Source: Gemmatimonadetes bacterium bin94 (GTDB taxonomy: Bacteria > Gemmatimonadota > Gemmatimonadetes > Longimicrobiales > Gaopeijiaceae). From it: 64,000 nucleotides of DNA. Every line of letters starts with the position of its first letter. Position 1 is the stretch's first letter. Positions 42,090 to 51,500 of the stretch are shown in pieces. The position numbers were made by a program, and so were the translations under genes. The notes under the pieces are model-generated. The model was not told the origin of the DNA. It saw only the letters and a list, made by a program, of their open reading frames with translations, and made no database searches. The DNA lies in the NCBI GenBank assembly GCA_002238865.1, contig MPNE01000001.1:62001-126000 (forward strand), read 5' to 3'.

Positions 42090-43310
42090 CTATCCCTTCG
42101 GCTCGAAGATGACGTATTCGATTCGTCGCCGCCGCACCGTGAGGATCCGGAAGCGGCCGCCATGGGCTGCCACCCTGTCTCCGGGCTTCCCGATCCCTTC
42201 CAGGGCCCCGAAGATGTAGCCACCGATGGTGTCGAACTCCTCGTCGAGCACGATGCCCAGGCGCTCCTCCACATCCTTCACCGGGGTGCCTCCCCAGATC
42301 ACGGTCCGTCCGTCGCCGGTGAGCTGGAATTCCCGCGGCTCGTCGGTTTCGTGTTCGTCCTGGATCTCGCCGATGATCTCCTCGATGAGGTCCTCGAGCG
42401 TGACGAGACCGGCCGTGCCCCCGAATTCGTCCAGCACCATGATCATGTTGGTGCGCTTGGCCCGCATTTCCCGAATCAGGTCCTCCACGACCTTCGTGGC
42501 CGGCGCGAACCGTGCGGGGCGCGCAATGTCGCGGATGTTGTCTCTCCCCTCCCGGGCTGCCCTCCACAGGTCTCGTGCCAGCAGGATTCCAACGATCCGG
42601 TCGAGGTTCTCCTCGTAGACGGGGAGGCGCAGCTTCCCGCGGTCGAGCATCACGTCCATCGCTTCGGTGACCGACGCCTCGACCGGCACCGCCACGATGT
42701 CGATCCTCGGCGTCATGACCTCACTGACCGCGATTTCGTCGAGCTGCATGACGTTCGACATGACCTGGAATTCTTCCTCGTCGATTGCCCCCTCCCGGTG
42801 CCCGAGCTCGGCGAGGACCTCGAGCTCCGCGCGGCTGATGGTGGCCGGGCTGGTCTTGCCGGGTGAGATCCATCGGCTGAGAAATCCCAGCGGCACGAGG
42901 GCCGGCTTCATCACGACGACCATGAAGCGCAACAGGTACGCGGTCGGGCCGGCGAGCTGCTTGCAGAAGACCGCTCCGAGAGTCTTGGGTATGATCTCCG
43001 ACAGCACGAGCACGGCGAAGGTGAGGGAAGCGACGAACACCCCGATCCAGACGTCGCCGAAGATCCGGTCGGCGATCGCACCGCCCCACGCGGCGCCAAC
43101 CGTGTGGGCGATCGTATTAAGGGTGAGGATGGCGGCGATCGGCTCGTCGATCCGTCGCTTCATCCGATGGAGTATCTCTCCGGTTCGCTCGCCGCGGCTG
43201 TGCAGGAGAGCGACGAAGGAGTGACTGACCGACAGCAGGACAGCCTCCAGGACCGAGCACACGAAGGAGACGCCAAGAGATATGCCGACTACCGTCAAAA
43301 GCTGAATCAC
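42090..43310 (-). CDS. CNNM/CorC (hemolysin-family) membrane protein
   Basis: A 406-residue protein: DUF21 membrane domain (residues 1-150, three or four helices, LSEIIPKTLGAVFCKQ), a CBS pair (about 190-310, VSEVMTPRIDIVAVP and NMIMVLDEFGGTAGLVTLEDLIEEIIGEI), and a CorC/HlyC domain (about 320-406). The family is linked to magnesium or cobalt export. I start at GTG 43310 because AGGAGG lies ten bases upstream; a GTG at 43331 would include that site in the coding sequence. It is convergent with lspA, 112 bases away, and divergent from the propeller gene. Confidence 0.9.
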   Translation of the reverse strand: MIQLLTVVGISLGVSFVCSVLEAVLLSVSHSFVALLHSRGERTGEILHRMKRRIDEPIAAILTLNTIAHTVGAAWGGAIADRIFGDVWIGVFVASLTFAVLVLSEIIPKTLGAVFCKQLAGPTAYLLRFMVVVMKPALVPLGFLSRWISPGKTSPATISRAELEVLAELGHREGAIDEEEFQVMSNVMQLDEIAVSEVMTPRIDIVAVPVEASVTEAMDVMLDRGKLRLPVYEENLDRIVGILLARDLWRAAREGRDNIRDIARPARFAPATKVVEDLIREMRAKRTNMIMVLDEFGGTAGLVTLEDLIEEIIGEIQDEHETDEPREFQLTGDGRTVIWGGTPVKDVEERLGIVLDEEFDTIGGYIFGALEGIGKPGDRVAAHGGRFRILTVRRRRIEYVIFEPKG

Positions 43311-43320
43311 GCTGCTCTTG

Positions 43321-43326
43321 CCTCCT
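43321..43326 (-). promoter_or_regulatory. Ribosome-binding site deciding the CNNM start
   Basis: AGGAGG on the minus strand, ten bases before GTG 43310, the best Shine-Dalgarno sequence in this divergent gap. Confidence 0.6.
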
Positions 43327-43396
43327 TGCACACGGTGTCCCTACCGTTCGTGCACGGCAGCCGAATGCTGCCGTTTTCGTTGGCCGAGGATGGTTT

Positions 43397-44578
43397 GTGA
43401 GCCTGGTGATGCGCGCTGCATGCGGTTGGACGATCCTGCTCTGTCTGGGAGGACCGGGTTCCGGTGATGCCCAGGCACCGCCGGAGGCCGACTACTACGT
43501 ATACGTTGGGGCGGAGTCCGCCGATCTGCTCCACCGTGTCCGGTTCGGCCCGGGAGGGGCTTCCCTGGACCGGACCATCGTGGTCGGCGAAATGGCCACC
43601 GAGACGGAGGGGCCCCACGGGCTCAACGTCTCGCGAGACGGCAACTTCCTCTTCATGACCACCGGTCACGGGGTCCCCGACGGAAAGCTGTGGAAGTTTC
43701 ATGCCGGCCCCGACACATTGATCGGCGATCCCATCCTGCTCGGATACTTCCCGGCCACGCTCGACCTTACGCCCGACGGGCTCTATGCCTTCGTGGCGAA
43801 CTTCAACCTGCACGGCGAGATGGTTCCCTCGACGATCTCGGTGGTGTACACCCCCGACATGATCGAGGTGGAGCAGGTCGAGACCTGCACGATGCCGCAC
43901 GGCGCCCGCCTCGACGCGACCGGGATGTTCCTGTATTCGGCGTGCATGATGGACGACCAGGTCGTCGAGGTGGATACCCGCACCTTCGAGGTCGCGCGCC
44001 GCTTTTCGGTGGCGAGGGGCCGGGAGGGCCCACTCCCGCGCATGGACGGGGAGGCCGAACACGCGGTCTCTCACGACCAGGCGACGAGCCCTGGTTCCCC
44101 CGGGCCGGATTGTTCGCCGACGTGGGTGGCTCCCACCCGGGACCGCGGCTCGATCCTGGTAGCCTGCAACCGTGGCAACCGCATCCTGGAGATCGATCGG
44201 GCATCGTGGTCGCTCGTGAGGACGCTGGAAACCGGAACCGGTCCCTACAACCTCGCCACCACGCCTGACGACAGGATACTGGTCGCGACCCTGAAACAGG
44301 GCGCGGGCGTGCAGTTCTTCGATCTCGATTCGGGGAAAGCGCTGGCAACGGTGCCGGCTTCGACCACCGTCACTCACGGCGTGGCGGTAAGTCCGGACGG
44401 ACGCTACGCTTTCGTGTCGGTGGAGGGCGTGGGAGCGGAACCGGGGAAGGTCGACATCTACGACCTGTCCACGTTCGTTCGCGTGGCGGAAGTGGATGTC
44501 GGACAGCAGGCCGGCGGCATCATCTTCTGGAAGATGGAGGATGTGGTCGAAGGGACCACCGGGGGCGCGGGCTGCTAG
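43397..44578 (+). CDS. YncE-like secreted beta-propeller
   Basis: A 393-residue protein with signal peptide 1-26 (MSLVMRAACGWTILLCLGG) and then a seven-bladed YVTN/cytochrome-D1-like propeller: ETEGPHGLNVSRDGNFLFMTT, LDLTPDGLYAFVANF, RLDATGMFLYSACMMDDQVVEVD, TRDRGSILVACNRGNRILEID, TTPDDRILVATL, VSPDGRYAFVSVEG. Cys and His residues cluster in ETCTMPHGA and YSACMMD, so metal binding is possible but not shown. Members serve as lactonases or metal/redox accessory proteins. GTG 43397 is the start. Confidence 0.75.
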   Translation: MSLVMRAACGWTILLCLGGPGSGDAQAPPEADYYVYVGAESADLLHRVRFGPGGASLDRTIVVGEMATETEGPHGLNVSRDGNFLFMTTGHGVPDGKLWKFHAGPDTLIGDPILLGYFPATLDLTPDGLYAFVANFNLHGEMVPSTISVVYTPDMIEVEQVETCTMPHGARLDATGMFLYSACMMDDQVVEVDTRTFEVARRFSVARGREGPLPRMDGEAEHAVSHDQATSPGSPGPDCSPTWVAPTRDRGSILVACNRGNRILEIDRASWSLVRTLETGTGPYNLATTPDDRILVATLKQGAGVQFFDLDSGKALATVPASTTVTHGVAVSPDGRYAFVSVEGVGAEPGKVDIYDLSTFVRVAEVDVGQQAGGIIFWKMEDVVEGTTGGAGC

Positions 44579-44614
44579 ATCGTCGGGTGAATTGGGAGGT
44601 TCCGCCACGGGTGC

Positions 44615-45190
44615 TCAGCCGACCGGTACCGAGATGCCGTCTTCGTCCCACGTGAAGTAGTACGTCCGTTCCCTGCCGCTGCGCGTCTTCAGGTTCACCA
44701 GGTTGCGCTGGTCCTCGAACATGTTGAACAGGAGCCGATTCCGGATATGGATCCGTTCGACGGAGGCAGGCAGCCGGTACTCGAGGCGGTACCACCACAT
44801 TACCTCGTCGATTCTCGGCGCCTCCTCCACGCCGCGCTCCAGCAGCACGCCCTGAACCGGGGTGCCGCCTCCCGCATCGAACACCAGCATGTCGTTGATG
44901 TACTGCTCGACGATCCCGTCCACCTCGTCGTCCTGCGCGAGTTCGAACTCCATGTCCGACGTGCTCTCCATCACGGCGAATTGAAGGTCGTCCCAGAAGA
45001 AGCGGATGCGGACCTCCAGCGTCGAGCCGGTCACACCGACGTCGGCGACCGACAGGCGAAACGGATGAGCCGACAGCCCGCGGTTTGTCGGGTCCGGGGT
45101 CGGCCGTGCCCCGATGAAAAGGAGGAGACTGCAAGCCAGAAGGGTGGCCCGGGCGGCCAGGGGTACGGAATCGATGCGATTTGGGTACAT
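44615..45190 (-). CDS. DUF6702-like secreted protein
   Basis: A protein of about 191 residues from ATG 45190, with signal peptide MYPNRIDSVPLAARATLLACSLLLFIG and then HPFRLSVADVGVTGSTLEVRIRFFWDDLQ, the pattern of DUF6702-type secreted proteins of Bacteroidota and related phyla. Later RNRLLFNMFEDQRNLVNL and TYYFTWDED continue the domain. It could start at 45241, adding 17 residues. Function unknown. It is divergent from the barrel/MCE cassette. Confidence 0.6.
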   Translation of the reverse strand: MYPNRIDSVPLAARATLLACSLLLFIGARPTPDPTNRGLSAHPFRLSVADVGVTGSTLEVRIRFFWDDLQFAVMESTSDMEFELAQDDEVDGIVEQYINDMLVFDAGGGTPVQGVLLERGVEEAPRIDEVMWWYRLEYRLPASVERIHIRNRLLFNMFEDQRNLVNLKTRSGRERTYYFTWDEDGISVPVG

Positions 45191-45355
45191 TCCAACAACC
45201 GTCGAAGGGGCGAGACCGGTCTCTCGCAATTCATACTCCACCAGGCCCTGGCAGGTTCAGGGTCACGCCGCGCCCGGCGGGGGCCGAGCACCCCGGGCCG
45301 CACGGTTTCAGCTACAAAGTGCCGAAGCCGGGGACGTTGATCAACCGGGGGGCCT

Positions 45356-45961
45356 GTGCACCAACTGCCGAGAACCAGACGAATCGACACGGGATCAGAG
45401 TCCAGGCGGCACCGGGCCGCGCGGTCGGGGCACCGACCGACTCTTGTCCCCGTGACCTTCGCGGTTGCCGCCGCCATGGCCATCGCCGGTCCGGCTGCGG
45501 GCCAGGTGAGCGGCGGGGGACATGGTGCCTACCAGAGCGAGATATTCGAGGGCACCTTCGGCGCGGGAGCACGGCTCGAATTCGACCTCGGGTTTCTGAG
45601 GCGCGGGATTTCCCTTGCCGGGACCTGGGAAAGGTACTTCCCGGGCTGTGACGACTGCTCCCTGTGGGAGGCGGGTGGCCAGGTCATTGTAGGCGGCGAC
45701 AACCCCATCTACCTCGGTGTGGGCGCTGGCTTCCAGAGGTTCGAGCGCGGGGAGAGTCTGGAAGAGCTGGGCGACACCGACGACTGGATCTTCAGCATGG
45801 TCTTCGGCGTTCGCTTCCCCGTAATGCCGGTGATTACGCCGTTCGTCGAGTATCGGCAGGAGGTGGGATCGGAATCGGCGAACCAGCAGACGTTATCCGC
45901 GGGCATTCTCTTGCGTCCGGCTCGTGCCCGCCGCTCTCCCGCGCGCCCGGGGGCGCGATGA
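45356..45961 (+). CDS. Small outer-membrane beta-barrel coupled to the MCE transporter
   Basis: About 201 residues. A basic stretch and then VPVTFAVAAAMAIAGPAAGQ gives a signal sequence; GTG 45452 is a possible shorter start. The rest has amphipathic strands (ARLEFDLGFLRRGISLAGTWERY, PIYLGVGAGFQRFER, WIFSMVFGVRFPVM, TPFVEYRQEV) as in small OmpW/OmpA-like barrels. Its TGA overlaps the MlaE ATG as ATGA, so it is made together with the transporter. An outer-membrane partner for lipid transfer is a reasonable inference only. Strong GGGGGG sits before GTG 45356. Confidence 0.65.
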   Translation: MHQLPRTRRIDTGSESRRHRAARSGHRPTLVPVTFAVAAAMAIAGPAAGQVSGGGHGAYQSEIFEGTFGAGARLEFDLGFLRRGISLAGTWERYFPGCDDCSLWEAGGQVIVGGDNPIYLGVGAGFQRFERGESLEELGDTDDWIFSMVFGVRFPVMPVITPFVEYRQEVGSESANQQTLSAGILLRPARARRSPARPGAR

Positions 45962-46749
45962 ACGAAGCCGCCTTCTACAAACGTCCCGTCAGGGCGGTGG
46001 GACGGTGGTGGGAGGACTGGGCGAAGCACGCTGGACAGCTGGGTCTTCTGGTCTGGTCCACCTTTGTCGCAGCCGCGCGGCTCCGCGTCTCCTTCCGGGA
46101 ATTCCTGCACCAGCTCTACGTGATGGGCGTGCAGAGCATCCCCATCGTGATGGTCACGTCCGTTCTGTCCGGGATCGTGACCTCCCAGCAGGGTGGCTAC
46201 CAGATCACGGCGACGGTCCCGCTGTATGTGCTTGGCAGCGTCACGGTGACGAGCGTCGTGCTCGAACTTGCCCCGGTGCTCACGGCGGTGGTGCTCGTCG
46301 GCAGGGTAGGGGCGCGCATCACCGCCGAACTGGGCACCATGGTGGTCTCGGAGCAGATCGACGCCTACCGCTCGCTGGGACGGGATCCGGTCATCGCCCT
46401 GGCCGCGCCCCGGATCCTCGCCGGGATCCTCGTCATGCCGCTCCTCGTGGGCATCTCCAACACCGTGGGAATCCTATCGGGAATGGTCGCGGCGGACCTT
46501 ACGCTGGACCTCAGCTACGAGACGTTCCTCTACGGCGCGCGCCTCTACTGGCACTCCTGGGACATCGTGTATTCCTTCATGAAATCCCTGGCGTTCGGCT
46601 TTGCGATCCCGGTCATCGCGATTCACATGGGCTTCCGTACGCGCGGCGGCGCGGAGGGCGTCGGCAGCACCACGACGGCCTCGGTCATGTTTCAGACCCT
46701 GACCGTGCTCATTCTGGACGCCATGTTCCCACCCCTGTTCCTGAATTGA
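45958..46749 (+). CDS. mlaE: MCE lipid transporter permease (MlaE-like)
   Basis: A 263-residue permease of an ABC system for phospholipid traffic between the membranes. Five to six helices with the conserved LAPVLTAVVLVGRVGARITAELGTMVVSEQIDA and PRILAGILVMPLL, the MlaE/YrbE signature region. ATG 45958 overlaps the barrel stop by four bases. The ATPase follows after seven bases and the MCE protein after that, which gives the E-F-D order. No MlaB (STAS) or MlaC gene is found. Confidence 0.93.
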   Translation: MNEAAFYKRPVRAVGRWWEDWAKHAGQLGLLVWSTFVAAARLRVSFREFLHQLYVMGVQSIPIVMVTSVLSGIVTSQQGGYQITATVPLYVLGSVTVTSVVLELAPVLTAVVLVGRVGARITAELGTMVVSEQIDAYRSLGRDPVIALAAPRILAGILVMPLLVGISNTVGILSGMVAADLTLDLSYETFLYGARLYWHSWDIVYSFMKSLAFGFAIPVIAIHMGFRTRGGAEGVGSTTTASVMFQTLTVLILDAMFPPLFLN

Positions 46750-46756
46750 CCGCCCG

Positions 46757-47539
46757 ATGACGGCCTACCCGGTGATCCGGTATCGGAATACCCACAAGGC
46801 GTTCAAGCGGCCTGTGCTTTCCGGGGTGGACCTGGACATCCGCGAAGGCGAGATGTTCGCGCTCTTCGGCCCCTCGGGAACCGGCAAGAGCGTGCTGCTC
46901 AAGACGACCATCGGGCTGATCATCCCCGACCGCGGCGACGTGGTAGTGAACGGGACATCCGTCTACTTCGGGGGTGCGGGGGCAATGGATGCGGTTCGCA
47001 AGCAGGTGGGCTACGTGTTCCAGAACGCGGCGCTGTTCGATTCGATGGACGTGTACCGGAACGTGGAGATGGGGTTGCCCGTGGACCGGTTGCGCAGCAT
47101 GAGCAGGATCGACACCGCACGGGCGATCTGGAGGGCGCTGGAGATGGTGAATCTCGAGCCCGAGGCCGTGCTGTCCGTCCTGCCGGCCGAGCTCTCCGGC
47201 GGCATGAAGAAGCGGGTCGGGATCGCGCGAGCCATCGTGGGCCGGCCGGGCATCCTTCTCTGGGACGAGCCCACCACTGGGCTGGACCCGGTGAACACCG
47301 CCGCGGTGGAACGGCTGATCAAGCGACTCTCGGAGGAGTTGAGGGTCACGTCGGTTCTCGTCACCCACGATGTGGAGGGCGCCCTCTGGATGTGTGACCG
47401 GGTGGCCATGCTGGAGGGCGGGCGCATTCGGTTCCACGGCACACCGGACGCGTTCAAGGCCAGTGCCGACCCGGTTGTCAGGGCTTTCGTTGATCGAGCG
47501 GCCGCGGAGGCCGCCCTGGACGTTGTGGAGATGTCATGA
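46757..47539 (+). CDS. mlaF: MCE lipid transporter ATPase (MlaF-like)
   Basis: A 260-residue ABC ATPase. Walker A GPSGTGKS (38-45), signature LSGGMKKRVGIARA and Walker B ILLWDEPTTGLDP are intact; the LSGGM variant is typical of MlaF. It energises the permease encoded upstream. Its stop overlaps the next ATG as ATGA, coupling it to the MCE-domain protein. Confidence 0.94.
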   Translation: MTAYPVIRYRNTHKAFKRPVLSGVDLDIREGEMFALFGPSGTGKSVLLKTTIGLIIPDRGDVVVNGTSVYFGGAGAMDAVRKQVGYVFQNAALFDSMDVYRNVEMGLPVDRLRSMSRIDTARAIWRALEMVNLEPEAVLSVLPAELSGGMKKRVGIARAIVGRPGILLWDEPTTGLDPVNTAAVERLIKRLSEELRVTSVLVTHDVEGALWMCDRVAMLEGGRIRFHGTPDAFKASADPVVRAFVDRAAAEAALDVVEMS

Positions 47540-48483
47540 GCAACACCGATCCGTCACACAAGCGGCGCCTTACCGACGAAGAGGTCGCGCGCGCCGTACC
47601 GCCAACCGCCGGGGTCCGGGAGTTTCGCGTCGGGATCTTCGTCATTCTCGGAATCGTCGGGTTCTTCACGGTCCTCTTCCTGATGACCAGCCCGGGAACC
47701 TTTCGAAACCGCTACATGGTCACGACCCACGTTGACGACGCCCAGGGCATTCGCAGGGGCGACCCGGTGCGGATGCGGGGAATCAACATTGGAAGGGTGT
47801 ACCGATTCGAGATGCACCCGGAGGGCGGTGTCATGATCACCCTCGAGGTGGAGGGCGAGTGGCCCATTCCCCGGGGCTCCCGTACGGAGTTGAAGTCGAT
47901 GGGCGTGCTCGGGGGAATGGTGGTCTCGGTCTTGCCGGGTGACGGTGGAGGGGTCGTAGGCCCGCGGGAGCTGCTACCGGGCAGGACGGTCGACGACGTG
48001 CTCGACTCGGCCGGGGATCTGGCGACCGACGCGTCCAACGTCTTCGCCAGCATCCAGAATCTGCTTTCCGACTCCAACGTGGCTGGCGCCGGTGAAGCGA
48101 TCACCCAACTGCGCGAGGTACTGCGCGACCTGTCCGAAATCACCGAGGGACAGGCTGCCGAGGTGCGTTCCCTTACCGAGAGCCTCAAGCGGTCCGCGGC
48201 GAACGTGGAGGGGATAACGGGCGCGGAGGAGTGGGCGCGCACGCTGGCACTGGCCGAGGTCACGCTTGCCAACCTGGACAGGACCTCTGCCGGCATCAAC
48301 GAGACCGTCACGTCGCTCAACGTCATCGTTGCACGCATGGAGCGAGGGGAGGGCACCCTGGGCAGACTCTCCACCGACGAGACTCTGTATGAAACGCTCG
48401 ACGCGGCTGCGCAGAGTCTGCGCGAACTCCTCGACGACGTGAAGGCGAACCCGGGCCGGTACCTGAAGCTGGAGTTGTTCTAG
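47536..48483 (+). CDS. mlaD: MCE-domain substrate-binding protein (MlaD-like)
   Basis: A 315-residue protein with one N-terminal helix (residues 34-54, FRVGIFVILGIVGFFTVLFL), an MCE domain (about 60-145, VDDAQGIRRGDPVRMRGINIGRV, ELKSMGVLGGMVVSVLPG), and a long helical C-terminal part (160-315) with heptad-like repeats that may form the periplasmic tube or needle. The protein sits in the inner membrane facing outward. It is the last gene of the cassette and is convergent with the outer-membrane fusion. Confidence 0.92.
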   Translation: MSNTDPSHKRRLTDEEVARAVPPTAGVREFRVGIFVILGIVGFFTVLFLMTSPGTFRNRYMVTTHVDDAQGIRRGDPVRMRGINIGRVYRFEMHPEGGVMITLEVEGEWPIPRGSRTELKSMGVLGGMVVSVLPGDGGGVVGPRELLPGRTVDDVLDSAGDLATDASNVFASIQNLLSDSNVAGAGEAITQLREVLRDLSEITEGQAAEVRSLTESLKRSAANVEGITGAEEWARTLALAEVTLANLDRTSAGINETVTSLNVIVARMERGEGTLGRLSTDETLYETLDAAAQSLRELLDDVKANPGRYLKLELF

Positions 48484-48499
48484 GCAGCTCGTGGACAAG

Positions 48500-48549
48500 T
48501 CCGCGCGAGCGCGGAGGACTCCTTCCACGGGCTGCCCGCGGCGCAGCCC
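48500..48549. terminator. Hairpin pair between convergent genes
   Basis: TCCGCG/CGCGGA (48500-48515, CGAG loop) and GGGCTG/CAGCCC (48529-48549) lie in the 80-base gap between MlaD and the outer-membrane fusion. Neither has a T-run, so a bidirectional terminator is only suggested. Confidence 0.3.
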
Positions 48550-48563
48550 TGCTTAGTCCCGGG

Positions 48564-51500
48564 CTACCAACCCGGTGCCACGTGGAAGCCCAGGTGCCAG
48601 CCCTTGTCGGGACGCTGCCAGGGGTACGCGTAATACCCTTCCAGGATCAGGAATCCCAGGAGGTTGAAGCGCGCCGACACCCCGGTGCTCACCAGCGGAA
48701 CCCGGTCCGGCGAGTCGCGTGACCAGGTCAGCGTCGCCGGGCGCTCGCTGTCCCACGCCATGCCGACATCCGCGAACACGGTGAACTCGATGGGCACGTA
48801 CGGGAAGTTGATGAGCCCGAACTCCTCGATGCCCGTGAAGGGGAGACGCAGCTCCAGGTTCGCCACGCCGAGCCGGTGTCCAAAGAGACGGTCGAGCTCG
48901 GGGCAACTGGATCCGCTGAGGTCGATTGTGCATTCCCGGTTCTGGTCGAACGACTGGTAGCTGTACCCCCTGATAAACGTCTCGTAGCCCAGGAAGTACG
49001 TCCCGAGCTGCTTTTCGTCGAGGGAGCGGATGTCTCCGTACCGCCCCAGGTGTATCCCGCGCATCGCCAGGGTGACGGGCCCCCCGTTGTTGAAGTAGCG
49101 CCTGTAGTCGAACGTCAGCGTCTGGAAGTTGACGGTGCCGTATGCCGTCTCGGCGCCGAGACGGAAACGCCCGCCCCGGACCGGACTGGTGAACGCCGCG
49201 TAGGAGTTGTCACCCACAAAAGCAATGGACGCGCTTGCCAGATTCAGGGCTTCCCGCGACGGCAGGCTCTTCCGCTCGAAGCCCACGATGCGCCCAAAGG
49301 GATCGGTGTAGTATGTGTCCTCTTCGACATCGAACGAATACCGGGTGAAGCCGAGCCCCCCCTCCAGACGCCGGGTCGCCGAAAGCGGGAACGCCATCAA
49401 CCCGTTCGCACCATCGATGAAGATGCGCTCCCGCCAGATGGTGTAGCCGTCCCGGTTGAAGCCGAAGTACTGCCTGAGGTATGGGGTGTGCTGGACGCTT
49501 CCCCCCCAGTTCCAGCGGTTTTTCTGGTTCAGGTAGAAGACCTGTCCGCCAATATCCTTGATGGTACCGTTTGCATTGAGGTAGACCCCCATGAAACGGT
49601 CTCCAAGCATGTCGCTGAAGAATGCCTGGGTGCCGCCGCCGATGTAGGAGCCGAAGGCATCGCCGCTCACCCCGACCGAGGGCTGGCCGACGTAGTCCAG
49701 CTGGAGGGAAGGGTCGTAGGCTTCGGCCTGGCTGCCGGTGTACACGCCTTCAGAGACCAGTCCCGTGAACGGGTCGTCGAGATAACCGGCGATGCGGCTC
49801 CGGATCCCGGGCCTTCCCGGAGGCAGCAGCCGCCCGGGGTGGTTGGTGGCCTCCGCGACCACATCGACATAGGTCGCCATGTCGTCGGGCCGGCCGGTGT
49901 TGACGATGTATCCCCGTTCATGGAATACGGAGAACGCGAGCAGGTCCAGGTCCGGCGAATACGTTAGCGCGGGCGAGAGCATCGTGATACCGCTGACGCC
50001 CGTCACGGCCCGGGTAATCCTGCGGGTTTCCCCGTCGCTCAGGTTCATGTGGTAGACGTCGGGGAACCCGTCGGGATCCGAGATGAAGAAGATCCCGTCG
50101 CCGGTCCGGTCGTACACCGGGTTGGTGTGCTTGGCATCGGCGAATACCGTGAACGGTTCCACAATCAGCGACTCGACGTCGATGAACGACAGCACGTAGT
50201 TGCCGAAGCTGAGTTCGGAGAAATTCGTCCCCGCGCCCCGGTCCGACACGAAGGCCAGAGTCCGTCCGTCGGGGTGCCAGGCAGCGTGGACGTCGGCGTG
50301 CTTGTCGTTTGTCAGCTGCTGCACGCTTCCGGTGTCGAAGTCGTAGAGGTAGAGGTCGGTGATTCCGCCCTTGAGCCCGGAGAAGGCGATCCGGGTGCCA
50401 TCGGGCGACCACGCAGGATTCTGAATCGCCCCCAGTCCCTCGATCTCGACGCGGTCCTCGATCCTGCCACTGGTGACGTCGAGAATCGCAAGCTGGTTGT
50501 TGCCGCCGGCCAGAATCACAATGGCCAGTTTGCGGCTGTCGGGAGACCACGAGCCACTGGTGTCGATATAGCGGATCCCGTCAATGTAAGGGGCCTCGTT
50601 CCGCTGCAGGGGTCGCAGGATCTCACCGGTCGCGACCTCGGCCAGGAACAGATCCATCGAGAAGAGGTCCTTCTCCGACTGGAAGACGATGTACTTCCCG
50701 TCGGGGCTCAGCGATGGCGCCACGTTGGTCCTTCCGGCTCCGCATTCCACGCAGAGCAACACGTCACCCGTCTCGTACGGATCGGTCTTGCCGGCCATCA
50801 GAGGCCGGTACTCGGTCTCGATCGCGTCCCACCACTGCATCGCCAACGTGTCGCTGGCCATGCCGTACACCTGCTCGATGGCAGGCTCCCATCCCGTTCT
50901 GAGCGCGGTACGGAAGAAATCCTGCACGGACTCGTCCCCGTACGTGCCTCCCAGGTAGGCGATCAGGCCCTGCCCGAAGCGATAGGCGAAGTACTTGGGG
51001 TCCCGCGTGATTTCCTTGAGGGTGGGTTTGTCGTCGCGCAGAATGTGGTCGCGGAGCCACATGGCCGTGTGGGGATGCTCCCGTCCCATCGAGAGGTACT
51101 CCGCCATGCCCTCGACCACCCACAGAGGCATCTGGGCCAACCTCATGATCCCGCCGCCGGTCCGGCTCTGGGAGATGTTGTACTGGAACGCGTGCACCAG
51201 CTCGTGGCCCAGAATGCGGTCCGTGTCCCGGTAGGATGCCGTGAGCGGCATGATCACCCGGTTCTTGAGGGACTCGGTGACGCCGCCGGTGCCCTGGCCG
51301 ATCGCCCCCTGAAGGGTGTTGGTCTGCTGGAAGTCCGGGTGGTCGGCGTAGATGACCAGCGGCTTCCGGGTGTCGAACTCGTGCTGGAAGACGCGGGAGA
51401 AGCGCTCGTACCACCGTTCCGCCATGCGCGCGATGTCCTCGACCGCTTCCTCGGCCTCGGGGTAGTAGTGGATCCTCCAGTTCTGCGTCGTCAGGACCTT

